A stretch of DNA of 64,000 bases from positions 1,178,001 through 1,242,000 of the forward strand of contig NZ_JABMLF010000001.1 of assembly GCF_013205055.1 (NCBI RefSeq), given 5' to 3'. The position numbers and the translations under genes were made by a program. The notes under the pieces are model-generated. The model saw only the letters and a list, made by a program, of their open reading frames with translations. It was not told the DNA's origin and made no database searches. This document shows positions 33,539-40,348 of the stretch, piece by piece (positions within the stretch are counted from its first letter, which is position 1; each line of letters opens with the position of its first letter). The stretch is from Rathayibacter sp. VKM Ac-2856. Its GTDB lineage: Bacteria; Actinomycetota; Actinomycetes; Actinomycetales; Microbacteriaceae.

Positions 33539-34369
33539 GTGGAACCGCCGACCTATCTCCTCGTCCTCTGGCGCTGCAAGCTCCTCGTCGTCGCGAGCGC
33601 CGTCCTCGCCGTGCTCGTCGCCACCGCCGCGCACTTCACGGTCACCGACGACGGGCTCGTGTACCGCGGCGACCGCGACCACAGCGCCGCGGTCACCGTG
33701 CTGCTCGGCGGCGGCCCGAAGACCCCCTACGCCGCCGAGATCCCCGGCGCCGAGCGCGCGCCCGGTGTCGAGGAGGACCGCCTCGCCGATCTCGGCAATA
33801 CCGCCGCCCTCTACGCCTACCTCGCCAGCGGCGAGGAGGTGCGCGCCGCCGTCACCGCCCAGGCCGGCCCGCTCCAGGAGGGCGACGGCGTCGGCGCCGT
33901 CCGGCGCACCACCCAGCCGCGCGGCGACGAGTCCAGCGGCGGCCGCTTCACGCTGCCGATCCTGTCCGTGATCGGCTCCTCCTACGACCCGGCCCGCGCC
34001 GTCGAGCTCTCCCGCCTCGCGACGTCGGCCCTGCTCGAGCGGATCGCCGCGGAGCAGGACGCGCAGGGCGTCCCGGAGGCCACCCGCGTCACCCTCACCG
34101 TCACGGAGGAGGGCGACGCCGTCCCCGGCTCCCTCGGCACCGTCGCGATCCCGATCGCCGGCACCGGCCTGGCCGTCCTCCTGCTCGCCCTCGCGGGGAT
34201 CGTGATCGGCCACCGCTCGCGCGTCCGCCGCGGACTCACCGCCCCGATCCCGCGCCGCGGCGACCAGGAGGAGGACCCGTCCCACCCCGACGAGATCGAG
34301 TCGACCCTCAGCGACGAGATCGAGTCCGCCCTCGCCGACGAGGCGTACGACACGGTGTCCCGTCGCTGA
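33539..34369 (+). CDS. Wzz-like membrane protein, hypothetical
   Basis: The 276-residue protein has one TM near the N-terminus (LLVVASAVLAVLVATAAHF) and one near residue 215 (TVAIPIAGTGLAVLLLALAGIVI). An extracytoplasmic region of about 170 residues lies between them, and an acidic cytoplasmic tail carries direct repeats (DEIES). The two-TM, large-loop layout resembles chain-length or capsule-type Wzz proteins but no PCP motif is certain. GTG 33539 gives a short N-terminus before TM1 (EPPTYLLVLWRCK). Function unknown. Confidence 0.65.
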   Translation: MEPPTYLLVLWRCKLLVVASAVLAVLVATAAHFTVTDDGLVYRGDRDHSAAVTVLLGGGPKTPYAAEIPGAERAPGVEEDRLADLGNTAALYAYLASGEEVRAAVTAQAGPLQEGDGVGAVRRTTQPRGDESSGGRFTLPILSVIGSSYDPARAVELSRLATSALLERIAAEQDAQGVPEATRVTLTVTEEGDAVPGSLGTVAIPIAGTGLAVLLLALAGIVIGHRSRVRRGLTAPIPRRGDQEEDPSHPDEIESTLSDEIESALADEAYDTVSRR

Positions 34370-34485
34370 CTACGCCTGCGTACCTGAGAGGTCAACCCCG
34401 TTCGGGAACCGCCTCCCCGGTCCTAGCGTGGTGACGCACGGTCGAGGCGACAGCCTCCCGAGCACGACGCACGCGAAAGAGCACC

Positions 34486-34704
34486 ATGACCCAGATCCCC
34501 ATTCTTCAGCCCGCACGATGGAGTCGTAACGGAGTACGGATCGTCGTCGTCCCCGGGGCGGAGCTGCCCCGGTTCCGACTCGAGATCGAACCCGGACGAG
34601 CCGTCCTCACCGGAGCCTTCACGGGCCCTTTCTCGACCGTCGAGGAGGCCGAGCGCGCCGCCGAGGCGATCACCTCGGCCGCCGACCGCAAGCTCTCGGC
34701 CTGA
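34486..34704 (+). CDS. Small hypothetical protein
   Basis: The 72-residue soluble protein is not recognised. It looks like one small alpha/beta unit: strands RIVVVPG and FRLEIEPGRAVLTG, then a helix (TVEEAERAAEAITSAA). ATG 34486 has AAAGAG upstream, and CCTAGCGT at about 34424 is a possible -10 with a roughly 55-base leader. Codon usage is somewhat less GC3-biased at the start than in its neighbours. Confidence 0.65.
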   Translation: MTQIPILQPARWSRNGVRIVVVPGAELPRFRLEIEPGRAVLTGAFTGPFSTVEEAERAAEAITSAADRKLSA

Positions 34705-34762
34705 CCGCCGCTCTCGGCCCGACCGAAGCCGGCGGCCTGACCGGAGGGCTCGGCCCGACCCC

Positions 34763-35503
34763 TCAGGAGATGAGCTCGTCCAGCCGGCACGTCGGCAGGG
34801 CGATCCAGCCCTCCGCCTCCGCAGCGGCCCGGAGCTCCTCCGGTACGGGCACTGTCCGGCCGAGCGCGTGCGCCCGGGCGTTCAGCGCCGCGATCACCGC
34901 GTCGAACGCATCGTTCGACCGCGCCATCAGCGCGGCGGCTTCCGGCGGCAGCACCAGCCACGGCGCCGCCCCGCGCAGCACCTCCACGGCGAGCGCCACC
35001 GCGTCCGGCCGCGTCTTGTAGCCCGTCGTGTCCACGCCCCAGAGCCGCAGCGCCGCAGCGGGGTACGCCTCGACCAGCCGGCCGCCGCCCGAGCGGTCGA
35101 CCTCCTCGCCTGCGGCGGCGAACGCCTCGAGCAGCTCCGCGCAGCGCATCGCCGTCATCCCGAGGCGGTCGGTGGACACGCTCAGCGGCCACCGACCCGT
35201 CACCTCGCGCGCGGCGCGGTCGGTCTCCCGGTAGGCGAGACGCCGCCGCCAGTCGCGTCCGGCGAGCGTCCGCGGCGCGATCTCGCGGCGGGTGTGCGCG
35301 GACACGAACGCCGCGAACTCGAGCGGCCAGCCGAAGGCGCAGTCGATGCCGATGCTCGTCGCTCCCCGCGAGGCGGTCACGACATCCTCGTCGGAGGCGC
35401 CGAGCACCAGCGCGCGGACGACCGCCCGTCCCTCGCCCCACTCCAGCGTCGCGACCGCCGTCCGCACGGGCTCCGCGGCGAGATCGACACCGATGGTGAG
35501 CAT
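34763..35503 (-). CDS. DUF429 protein
   Basis: The 246-residue protein has the DUF429 RNase H-like fold: GVDLAAEPVRTAVATLEW at the start, GIDCAFGWPLEFAAFV near residue 50, YRETDRAAREVTGRWPLSVSTDRLG in the middle and RSNDAFDAVIAALNARA near the end. The conserved acidic residues DLA, DCAFG and DAFD are in the expected order. Biochemical role is unknown. It is convergent with the small gene at 34486 and divergent from the Pr6Pr gene. Confidence 0.85.
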   Translation of the reverse strand: MLTIGVDLAAEPVRTAVATLEWGEGRAVVRALVLGASDEDVVTASRGATSIGIDCAFGWPLEFAAFVSAHTRREIAPRTLAGRDWRRRLAYRETDRAAREVTGRWPLSVSTDRLGMTAMRCAELLEAFAAAGEEVDRSGGGRLVEAYPAAALRLWGVDTTGYKTRPDAVALAVEVLRGAAPWLVLPPEAAALMARSNDAFDAVIAALNARAHALGRTVPVPEELRAAAEAEGWIALPTCRLDELIS

Positions 35504-35545
35504 CCGGTCAGGCTACCCGCCGGGCGCGCCCGTCCTCGCGCTCGC

Positions 35546-35551
35546 TACGCT
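35546..35551 (+). promoter_or_regulatory. -10 element of the Pr6Pr gene, leaderless type
   Basis: TACGCT ends six bases before ATG 35558. Confidence 0.5.
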
Positions 35552-35557
35552 CGTGCG

Positions 35558-36220
35558 ATGACGCCGATCTCCCCCACTCGAGGGCCGCGCGCATCGCGGG
35601 TCCTCGTCGCCGTCCTGCGCCTCGCGGTCGCCCTCGTGGTGCTCGCCGCCGTCGCCGCCACCGCGATCGACTCCGCATCGCGCACGCCGCTGATCCCGGT
35701 GAACTTCTTCGGCTACTTCACCATCCAGGGCAACCTGCTGTTCGCCGCGGTCCTCCTGGTCACCGCCGTCCGCTCCCTCTCCGGCCGGGAGGAGGGAGCG
35801 CTCCTGTCGCTCGTCCGCGGCGCGACCACGAGCTACATCATCGTCGTCGGCCTCGTCTACAACACTCTGCTGGTCGGGCTCGCGGGCGGAGTGGCACTGC
35901 CGTGGGCCAACACCGTGATGCACCTGCTCTTCCCGGTCTACGGCCTCCTCGACTGGATCTTCGTCACCGACCGGCCGCCGCTGCCCTGGCGCCGCCTCTG
36001 GGTCGTCACGATCTACCCGATCCTCTGGCTGGTCGTCGTGCTGATCCGCGGCGCGACCGACGGCTGGGTGCCGTACCCCTTCCTCGACCCCTCCATGGGC
36101 TACGACCGTGTCGCGGTCTACGTCCTGATCATCGCCGCCGGGTTCGTCCTCTCGGGCGCCGTGGTGTGGGCGCTCAGCCGCCTGCAGGCTCCGCGCGACC
36201 GAGGCGACCGACGCGACTGA
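35558..36220 (+). CDS. Pr6Pr-family six-TM membrane protein
   Basis: The 220-residue protein has six hydrophobic helices and the family blocks NFFGYFTIQGNLLF, YNTLLVGLAG, NTVMHLLFPVYGLLDWIF, and YPFLDPSMGYDRVAVYV. The Pr6Pr family is widespread in actinobacteria and has no known biochemical function. A basic, Arg/Asp-rich C-terminus follows the last helix. ATG 35558 begins a 12-residue polar N-terminus. Confidence 0.85.
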   Translation: MTPISPTRGPRASRVLVAVLRLAVALVVLAAVAATAIDSASRTPLIPVNFFGYFTIQGNLLFAAVLLVTAVRSLSGREEGALLSLVRGATTSYIIVVGLVYNTLLVGLAGGVALPWANTVMHLLFPVYGLLDWIFVTDRPPLPWRRLWVVTIYPILWLVVVLIRGATDGWVPYPFLDPSMGYDRVAVYVLIIAAGFVLSGAVVWALSRLQAPRDRGDRRD

Positions 36221-36377
36221 CCCGGCGCAGATGATCCGATCCGGCCCGGGTGGTCCGGCGCGGACGATCCGGCCCCCTTCTGGGGCCACGCCCGCAGGAC
36301 CGGCGGAGAACCCGCAGGCCTAACGTCAGGATCGGCGGCCCCCACCGCTGTCCCCCGACCGAGAGCGGTTCCCCCTC

Positions 36378-37283
36378 ATGCGCCTCCCCACCTCCCTCCG
36401 CCCGCGCCGCATCGGGAGCCGCCGCGTGCGCGCGCTCGCCGCCGGCGCCGTGCTCGCCCTGGCCGCCGCGGTGGTGCCCGCGGGCGCCGCCTCCGCCGCG
36501 ACCCCGACCCTGTCCGTCCTCAGCCTCGGCGACTCGATCACCCAGGCCTACGGCACCTGCGGCCAGTTCGCCGACTGCCCGCGCAACAACTGGTCCACCG
36601 GCACCAACGCGACCGTCAACTCCTTCGCCAGCCGCCTGCGCACCGCGAACCCGGGCACGACGGTGACCACCGCCAACTTCGCCCAGACCGGCGACCTGGT
36701 CGCCGGCGTGCCCGCGCGGATCGACGCCGCCGTCGCCGCGGGCGTCCGCCCCGACGTCGTCACCCTGCTGATCGGGGGCAACGACCTCTGCTCCGCGAAG
36801 AACCCGGTCGCCGCCGACGGCTACACGATGACCACCGCCGCCGCCTTCAGCACCGGAGCGAGCACCGCGATCACGAAGATCCGCAGCACCTGGCCCGCCG
36901 CGAAGATCGTGCTGTCCTCGATGCCGAACGTGGCCGCGGAGTGGGCGGTCGTCAAGGGCGGCTTCGGCTCGGTGATCTGGGCCTCAGGCAACCTCTGCCG
37001 CACCACCCGCGGGGTCAGCGCGACCGGCGGTCGCCTCAGCACCACCGCCGCCGCGGCCTCCGCGACCGCCGCGAAGACCCGGACGACCCAGTACAACACC
37101 GCCCTGCAGAGCGCGTGCTCGGCGGCGGGGACCCTCTGCGACTGGGACGGCGGCGCGCTGACCGCGACGCCCGTCACCAGGGCGCTGATCGGCACCACCG
37201 ATTACTTCCACCCCAGCATCGCGGGCCAGGCGAAGATCGCCTCGGTGCAGTGGTCGGCGTCGACCTTCGGAGCCGCCGGCTAG
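36378..37283 (+). CDS. Secreted SGNH/GDSL hydrolase
   Basis: This 301-residue exported esterase or lipase has a long basic signal peptide (MRLPTSLRPRRIGSRRVRA then a hydrophobic core, cleavage near ASAATP, residue 40). The block I motif SLGDSITQAYG supplies the nucleophile Ser; block III is LLIGGNDLC, and the catalytic Asp-x-x-His is DYFHPSIAG near the C-terminus. Two cysteine pairs fit disulfides. Natural substrate unknown; plant polymer or lipid esters are likely for a plant-associated actinobacterium, but that is inference. A TAACGT -10-like element lies about 55 bases upstream. Confidence 0.9.
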   Translation: MRLPTSLRPRRIGSRRVRALAAGAVLALAAAVVPAGAASAATPTLSVLSLGDSITQAYGTCGQFADCPRNNWSTGTNATVNSFASRLRTANPGTTVTTANFAQTGDLVAGVPARIDAAVAAGVRPDVVTLLIGGNDLCSAKNPVAADGYTMTTAAAFSTGASTAITKIRSTWPAAKIVLSSMPNVAAEWAVVKGGFGSVIWASGNLCRTTRGVSATGGRLSTTAAAASATAAKTRTTQYNTALQSACSAAGTLCDWDGGALTATPVTRALIGTTDYFHPSIAGQAKIASVQWSASTFGAAG

Positions 37284-37306
37284 GCCGGGCGCGGCCGCTC
37301 GGCGCC

Positions 37307-37693
37307 TCAGGCGTCCTGCGGCCGCTCGCCCTCGCGGAGCCGGCGCTGCTCCTCCGCGAGCCGCGCGTAGTGCGCCTCCTCGCGCTCGAGATCCGCGAGC
37401 TGCTCCTCGGTGCTCTTGGTCGGCGGCCGCACGACCATGGTCGGCGCCGGGGGCGTCTTCGACCGGCGCGGCCGCTTCGGCCGTCCGCCGGGCACGAAGG
37501 AGGCGCCCTCGCCCTTCTTCCAGTCGTGCCCGAGCAGGAACCAGATCGTCACGCCGATCAGCGGGATGAACACGATCAGCAGGATCCAGACGATCTTGGG
37601 CAGATTGCGGACCACGTTGTCCGGCTGACGCACGACATCCACGAGCGCCAGCACCATCAGCACGACGGTCAGCAGCGAGAACAGAACACCCAT
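37307..37693 (-). CDS. PLDc_N-domain small membrane protein
   Basis: The 128-residue protein contains the phospholipase D N-terminal transmembrane domain: a first helix (LFSLLTVVLMVLALVDVVRQPD) and a second (KIVWILLIVFIPLIGVTIWFLLGHDW). A basic linker and a charged helix (STEEQLADLEREEAHYARLAEEQRRL), probably a coiled coil, follow. No HKD catalytic domain is present; stand-alone versions are common in actinobacteria and may mark membrane-associated assembly proteins. ATG 37693 lies seven bases after a TACCCT -10. Confidence 0.85.
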   Translation of the reverse strand: MGVLFSLLTVVLMVLALVDVVRQPDNVVRNLPKIVWILLIVFIPLIGVTIWFLLGHDWKKGEGASFVPGGRPKRPRRSKTPPAPTMVVRPPTKSTEEQLADLEREEAHYARLAEEQRRLREGERPQDA

Positions 37694-37700
37694 GCCCCCG

Positions 37701-37706
37701 AGGGTA
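37701..37706 (-). promoter_or_regulatory. -10 element of the PLDc_N gene, leaderless type
   Basis: TACCCT on the minus strand ends seven bases before ATG 37693. Confidence 0.5.
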
Positions 37707-37754
37707 CGTCGCCGAACCCCTGAGCATCCTCGAAGTCGCGGTTCGTCCGCGTCG

Positions 37755-37877
37755 GGCGCCCTGCTCCCCCTCACCGTCACCGGGTACGACCCGCGGATCT
37801 TCCTGCTCGCGGTCGGTCTGGCGACCGCGGCGCTGCTGCTCGCGACGGCCCTCCGGCTCGCGGGTCACCGGCTCTGA
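37755..37877 (+). pseudogene. Possible remnant of a sortase-type cell-wall sorting signal
   Basis: A frame of about 40 codons reads ALLPLTVTGYDP, then a hydrophobic helix (FLLAVGLATAALLLATALRL) and a short basic tail (AGHRL) before TGA. This is the shape of an actinobacterial LPXTG/LAVTG-type C-terminal sorting signal, but with a two-residue insertion in the motif and no upstream surface protein. It may be the tail of a deleted gene or a chance frame. Confidence 0.25.
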
Positions 37878-38026
37878 GGTCGCGCTCGCGCCTGCCGCCC
37901 GTCCGATCTGCAGGTGAGCCGCGGCGCCCGGGACGGCGCGCACGGAAGAACGCGCTCTCTGCTCGGGATCACCGGCAGAACGAACACGCACCCCGCCTCC
38001 CAGCCGCCGCATGACACCATCGACGG

Positions 38027-38416
38027 ATGAGCGCGCCGACCCCCGCCCCCGCGAGACGCCGCCTCCTCACCCCGCGCCGCGTCGCGCTGATCGCCGCGCT
38101 GACCGCGCTGGTCGTCGGCCTCGCACTCCTCGGGCTGGTCGCCCTGCAGTACTCGACCCTCGCCGCGCAGGGCTTCGACGACGTCTGCCTCGCCAGCGTC
38201 GGCCGCGTTCCGGCCGAGGAGGGATCGCTCGTCGTCGGCTCCTGGTCCTGGTGGCCGCTCGGCGGCACCTGCCGCTGGGAGCTGCTGGACGGCACCGTCG
38301 TCGAGAGCGCGCCCGACTGGTCCACGACCGCCGTCGCGATCGTCGGCGCCGCGCTCTCGCTCCTGGGAGTGGTGGGCACGGCGCTCGCACTCCTCGTGCG
38401 GCGCCGCGCCCGCTGA
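38027..38416 (+). CDS. Two-TM hypothetical membrane protein
   Basis: The 129-residue protein has a basic N-terminus, a first TM (VALIAALTALVVGLALLGLVAL) and an extracytoplasmic loop of about 50 residues with two cysteines (DDVCLASVG and GGTCRWEL) that could pair. A second TM (AIVGAALSLLGVVGTALALLV) ends in RRRAR. Not recognised as a known family. The 37878-38026 spacer before it holds nothing I can name. It is convergent with the next gene, whose stop codon begins one base beyond its own. Confidence 0.6.
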   Translation: MSAPTPAPARRRLLTPRRVALIAALTALVVGLALLGLVALQYSTLAAQGFDDVCLASVGRVPAEEGSLVVGSWSWWPLGGTCRWELLDGTVVESAPDWSTTAVAIVGAALSLLGVVGTALALLVRRRAR

Positions 38417-38417
38417 C

Positions 38418-39284
38418 TCAGCGGTCGAAGAGGTTGCCGAGCCCGCCGAGGTCGGGCATCTCGAAGTTCGAGCCGAAGTCCGAGACCTGCTCGCCGAGCC
38501 CCGACACGTGCTCGCCGGCACCGGAGACGAACTCGCCCGCCCCGCCGGTGATGTCGCCGAACTCGCCCAGGTCGCCGAACTCGCCCAGCCCGCCGGCCAG
38601 GTTCTCGAAGTCGACGCCCATCCCCGCCGCCTGCGCGAGCAGCGGGCCGGCCACGCTGCTCAGCACCGCGCCGCCCGCGACGGCTGCGAGCAGCCCGCCC
38701 GCGGCACCGAGTCCGACGCCGGCGACAGCACCCACGCCGGCACCGGCCAGCGCGCCCTTCGTGCCGGGCTTGGAGAACATCTTCTTGAGGAAACCGGGGT
38801 TGTGCGCCTCACCGCGCGTCGCCGCCCGGGCGAGATCGTCCGGAGCGGAGGAGCGCGGCTGCTCGTTCGCGGGCAGCTCGTCGCGCAGGCGCCCCTCGAC
38901 CTGGGCGCGCTGCGCCGGGGTCAGCTTCGCGAACGCGTCGCGGTGCACCTGCTCCAGCTGCTCGGGGTCGGCGGTGCGGAGGAGGTAGTCGTAGCGCGCG
39001 ATCGCGGCCCGGTCCTCCGGCGCGACGGCGGCCGACGGGCGGGCGTCCTGCGGCCGCCCCGAGGACTGCGGCGATCCGTAGGCGGGAGTGGGGGTGCGTG
39101 GTGCGGAGGTGCTCGGCGAGGGCGTGCGGGAGTCGCCCGTCACCGCGTTCGCGGCCGAGCGGACCATGTCGCGCCAGTCCGTCCCTCCGCCGCTCGAGGA
39201 CGCGGGGCGCGAGGAGGAGCTCGACGAGCTCTTGGAGTCGAGCGCCTTCGACGCCATGCTGATGATGCGCTTGAGAGTGCTCAC
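38418..39284 (-). CDS. Conserved actinobacterial protein with Gly-rich C-terminal repeats
   Basis: The 288-residue protein has a Ser-rich N-terminus (LDSKSSSSSSSRPASSS), a helical middle (AAIARYDYLLRTADPEQLEQVHRDAFAKLTPAQRAQVEGRLRDEL) and a glycine-zipper hydrophobic segment (GVGAVAGVGLGAAGGLLAAVAGGAVLSSVAGPLL). A repetitive tail with GEFGDLGEFGD and GAGEHVSGLGEQVS units ends it. Homologues in this family of bacteria are often labelled cation-transporting ATPase, which nothing in the sequence supports. GTG 39284 is chosen because the conserved part begins there. Possibly membrane-associated through the zipper. Function unknown. Confidence 0.75.
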   Translation of the reverse strand: MSTLKRIISMASKALDSKSSSSSSSRPASSSGGGTDWRDMVRSAANAVTGDSRTPSPSTSAPRTPTPAYGSPQSSGRPQDARPSAAVAPEDRAAIARYDYLLRTADPEQLEQVHRDAFAKLTPAQRAQVEGRLRDELPANEQPRSSAPDDLARAATRGEAHNPGFLKKMFSKPGTKGALAGAGVGAVAGVGLGAAGGLLAAVAGGAVLSSVAGPLLAQAAGMGVDFENLAGGLGEFGDLGEFGDITGGAGEFVSGAGEHVSGLGEQVSDFGSNFEMPDLGGLGNLFDR

Positions 39285-39477
39285 AGGGGACCTTCCGTCG
39301 GGTAACAGCTTCGATAGTGTCGGGCCCTCCTGAGCGAAGCCCGGTGGAACGCCCTCCAGCAGCCGAGAACGTCCGCTCCGACGCGAGGAGCACCGATCCG
39401 CTCCGCTGTCAGCGGACGCGGGCCTCCGGTGCCGCTCCGGAGAAGCGCCGCCCGAGGATCGAGGGCAGACTCCTGCC

Positions 39478-40188
39478 ATGGAACTGCTCTTCGTGCACGG
39501 CGCCCTGGTCCGCGACGGCGACTGGTGGTGGCACCGCACCGCCGAGCTGCTCCTCGAGCGCACGGGCGTGGAGAGCCGCGCGGTCGCCCTGCCCTCCTGC
39601 GGCGAGTCGGCGGCGGACCGCGCCGACAGCGGCCTGGTCGAGGACGCCGCCACTCTGCGCGCCGCGCTCGACGACATCGAGGACGACGAGGCGATCGTCG
39701 TCGGCCACTCCTACGGTGGCACGGTGATCGCCGAGGCCGGAGCGCACGCCGCCGTCGCCGGCCTCGTCTACATCTCCTCCTACCTCCCGGACATCGGCTC
39801 GGCCCAGGGCGACATCATGGCCGGGGAGACGGACCCCGTCTCGATCGCGCCCCACGACGACGGCACGCTCGGCGTCGCCGGCTACGACGCCGCCTCGTTC
39901 GGCCGGCGCTTCCTCCAGGACGCCGACGAGAGCGCGCAGCGGGCCGCCTGGGAGCGCGTCACGACCCAGTCGATCGCCGCCTTCACCACCCCGACCTCCG
40001 TCGCCGGCTGGCAGGGCGTCGACTCCACCTACCTGGTCTGCACCGAGGACGGCAGCACCTCGGTCGGCCTCCAGCGCGTGCACGCCGAGCGCGCCACCCG
40101 CTCGGTCGACCTGCCGACCGGCCACCACCCGTTCCTCTCCCGCCCCGACCTCGTCGTCGCCGAGCTCGAGGCGATCCTGCGGTCGTAG
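39478..40188 (+). CDS. Alpha/beta-fold hydrolase
   Basis: The 236-residue protein begins directly with the first strand and oxyanion region (ELLFVHGALVRDGDWWW), has the nucleophile elbow VGHSYGGTVI near residue 80 and the catalytic His in PTGHHPFLSRPD near residue 220. It belongs to the EstC/salicylate-esterase-like small hydrolases. Substrate unknown. It is divergent from the Gly-rich-repeat gene across a 193-base spacer in which I see no clear operator. Confidence 0.88.
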   Translation: MELLFVHGALVRDGDWWWHRTAELLLERTGVESRAVALPSCGESAADRADSGLVEDAATLRAALDDIEDDEAIVVGHSYGGTVIAEAGAHAAVAGLVYISSYLPDIGSAQGDIMAGETDPVSIAPHDDGTLGVAGYDAASFGRRFLQDADESAQRAAWERVTTQSIAAFTTPTSVAGWQGVDSTYLVCTEDGSTSVGLQRVHAERATRSVDLPTGHHPFLSRPDLVVAELEAILRS

Positions 40189-40336
40189 CCGATCTGATCC
40201 GGCCGCCCGAGCCCGAGAGGACGTCGTCCACCGAGCCGCCCGACGATCCGACGGTCGCCAGCGCGAAGAGGTGTCGCCCGCGAATCGTCCAGGGGACCCG
40301 GCCGATCGCCCATTCCTCCGCCCTCGCCGGGCTCCC

Positions 40337-40342
40337 TACCCT
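40337..40342 (+). promoter_or_regulatory. -10 element of the DUF5107 gene, leaderless type
   Basis: TACCCT ends six bases before ATG 40349. Confidence 0.5.
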
Positions 40343-40348
40343 CGTTCC

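Noticed and set aside
33539-34369. Firm assignment as polysaccharide chain-length determinant (Wzz)
   Set aside because: Only the two-TM layout fits. The proline-rich PCP motif before TM2 and neighbouring polysaccharide genes are missing, so it is left as hypothetical.
38418-39284. Cation-transporting ATPase label for the Gly-rich-repeat protein
   Set aside because: There is no P-type ATPase DKTG motif, no Walker motif and only one weak hydrophobic zipper segment.
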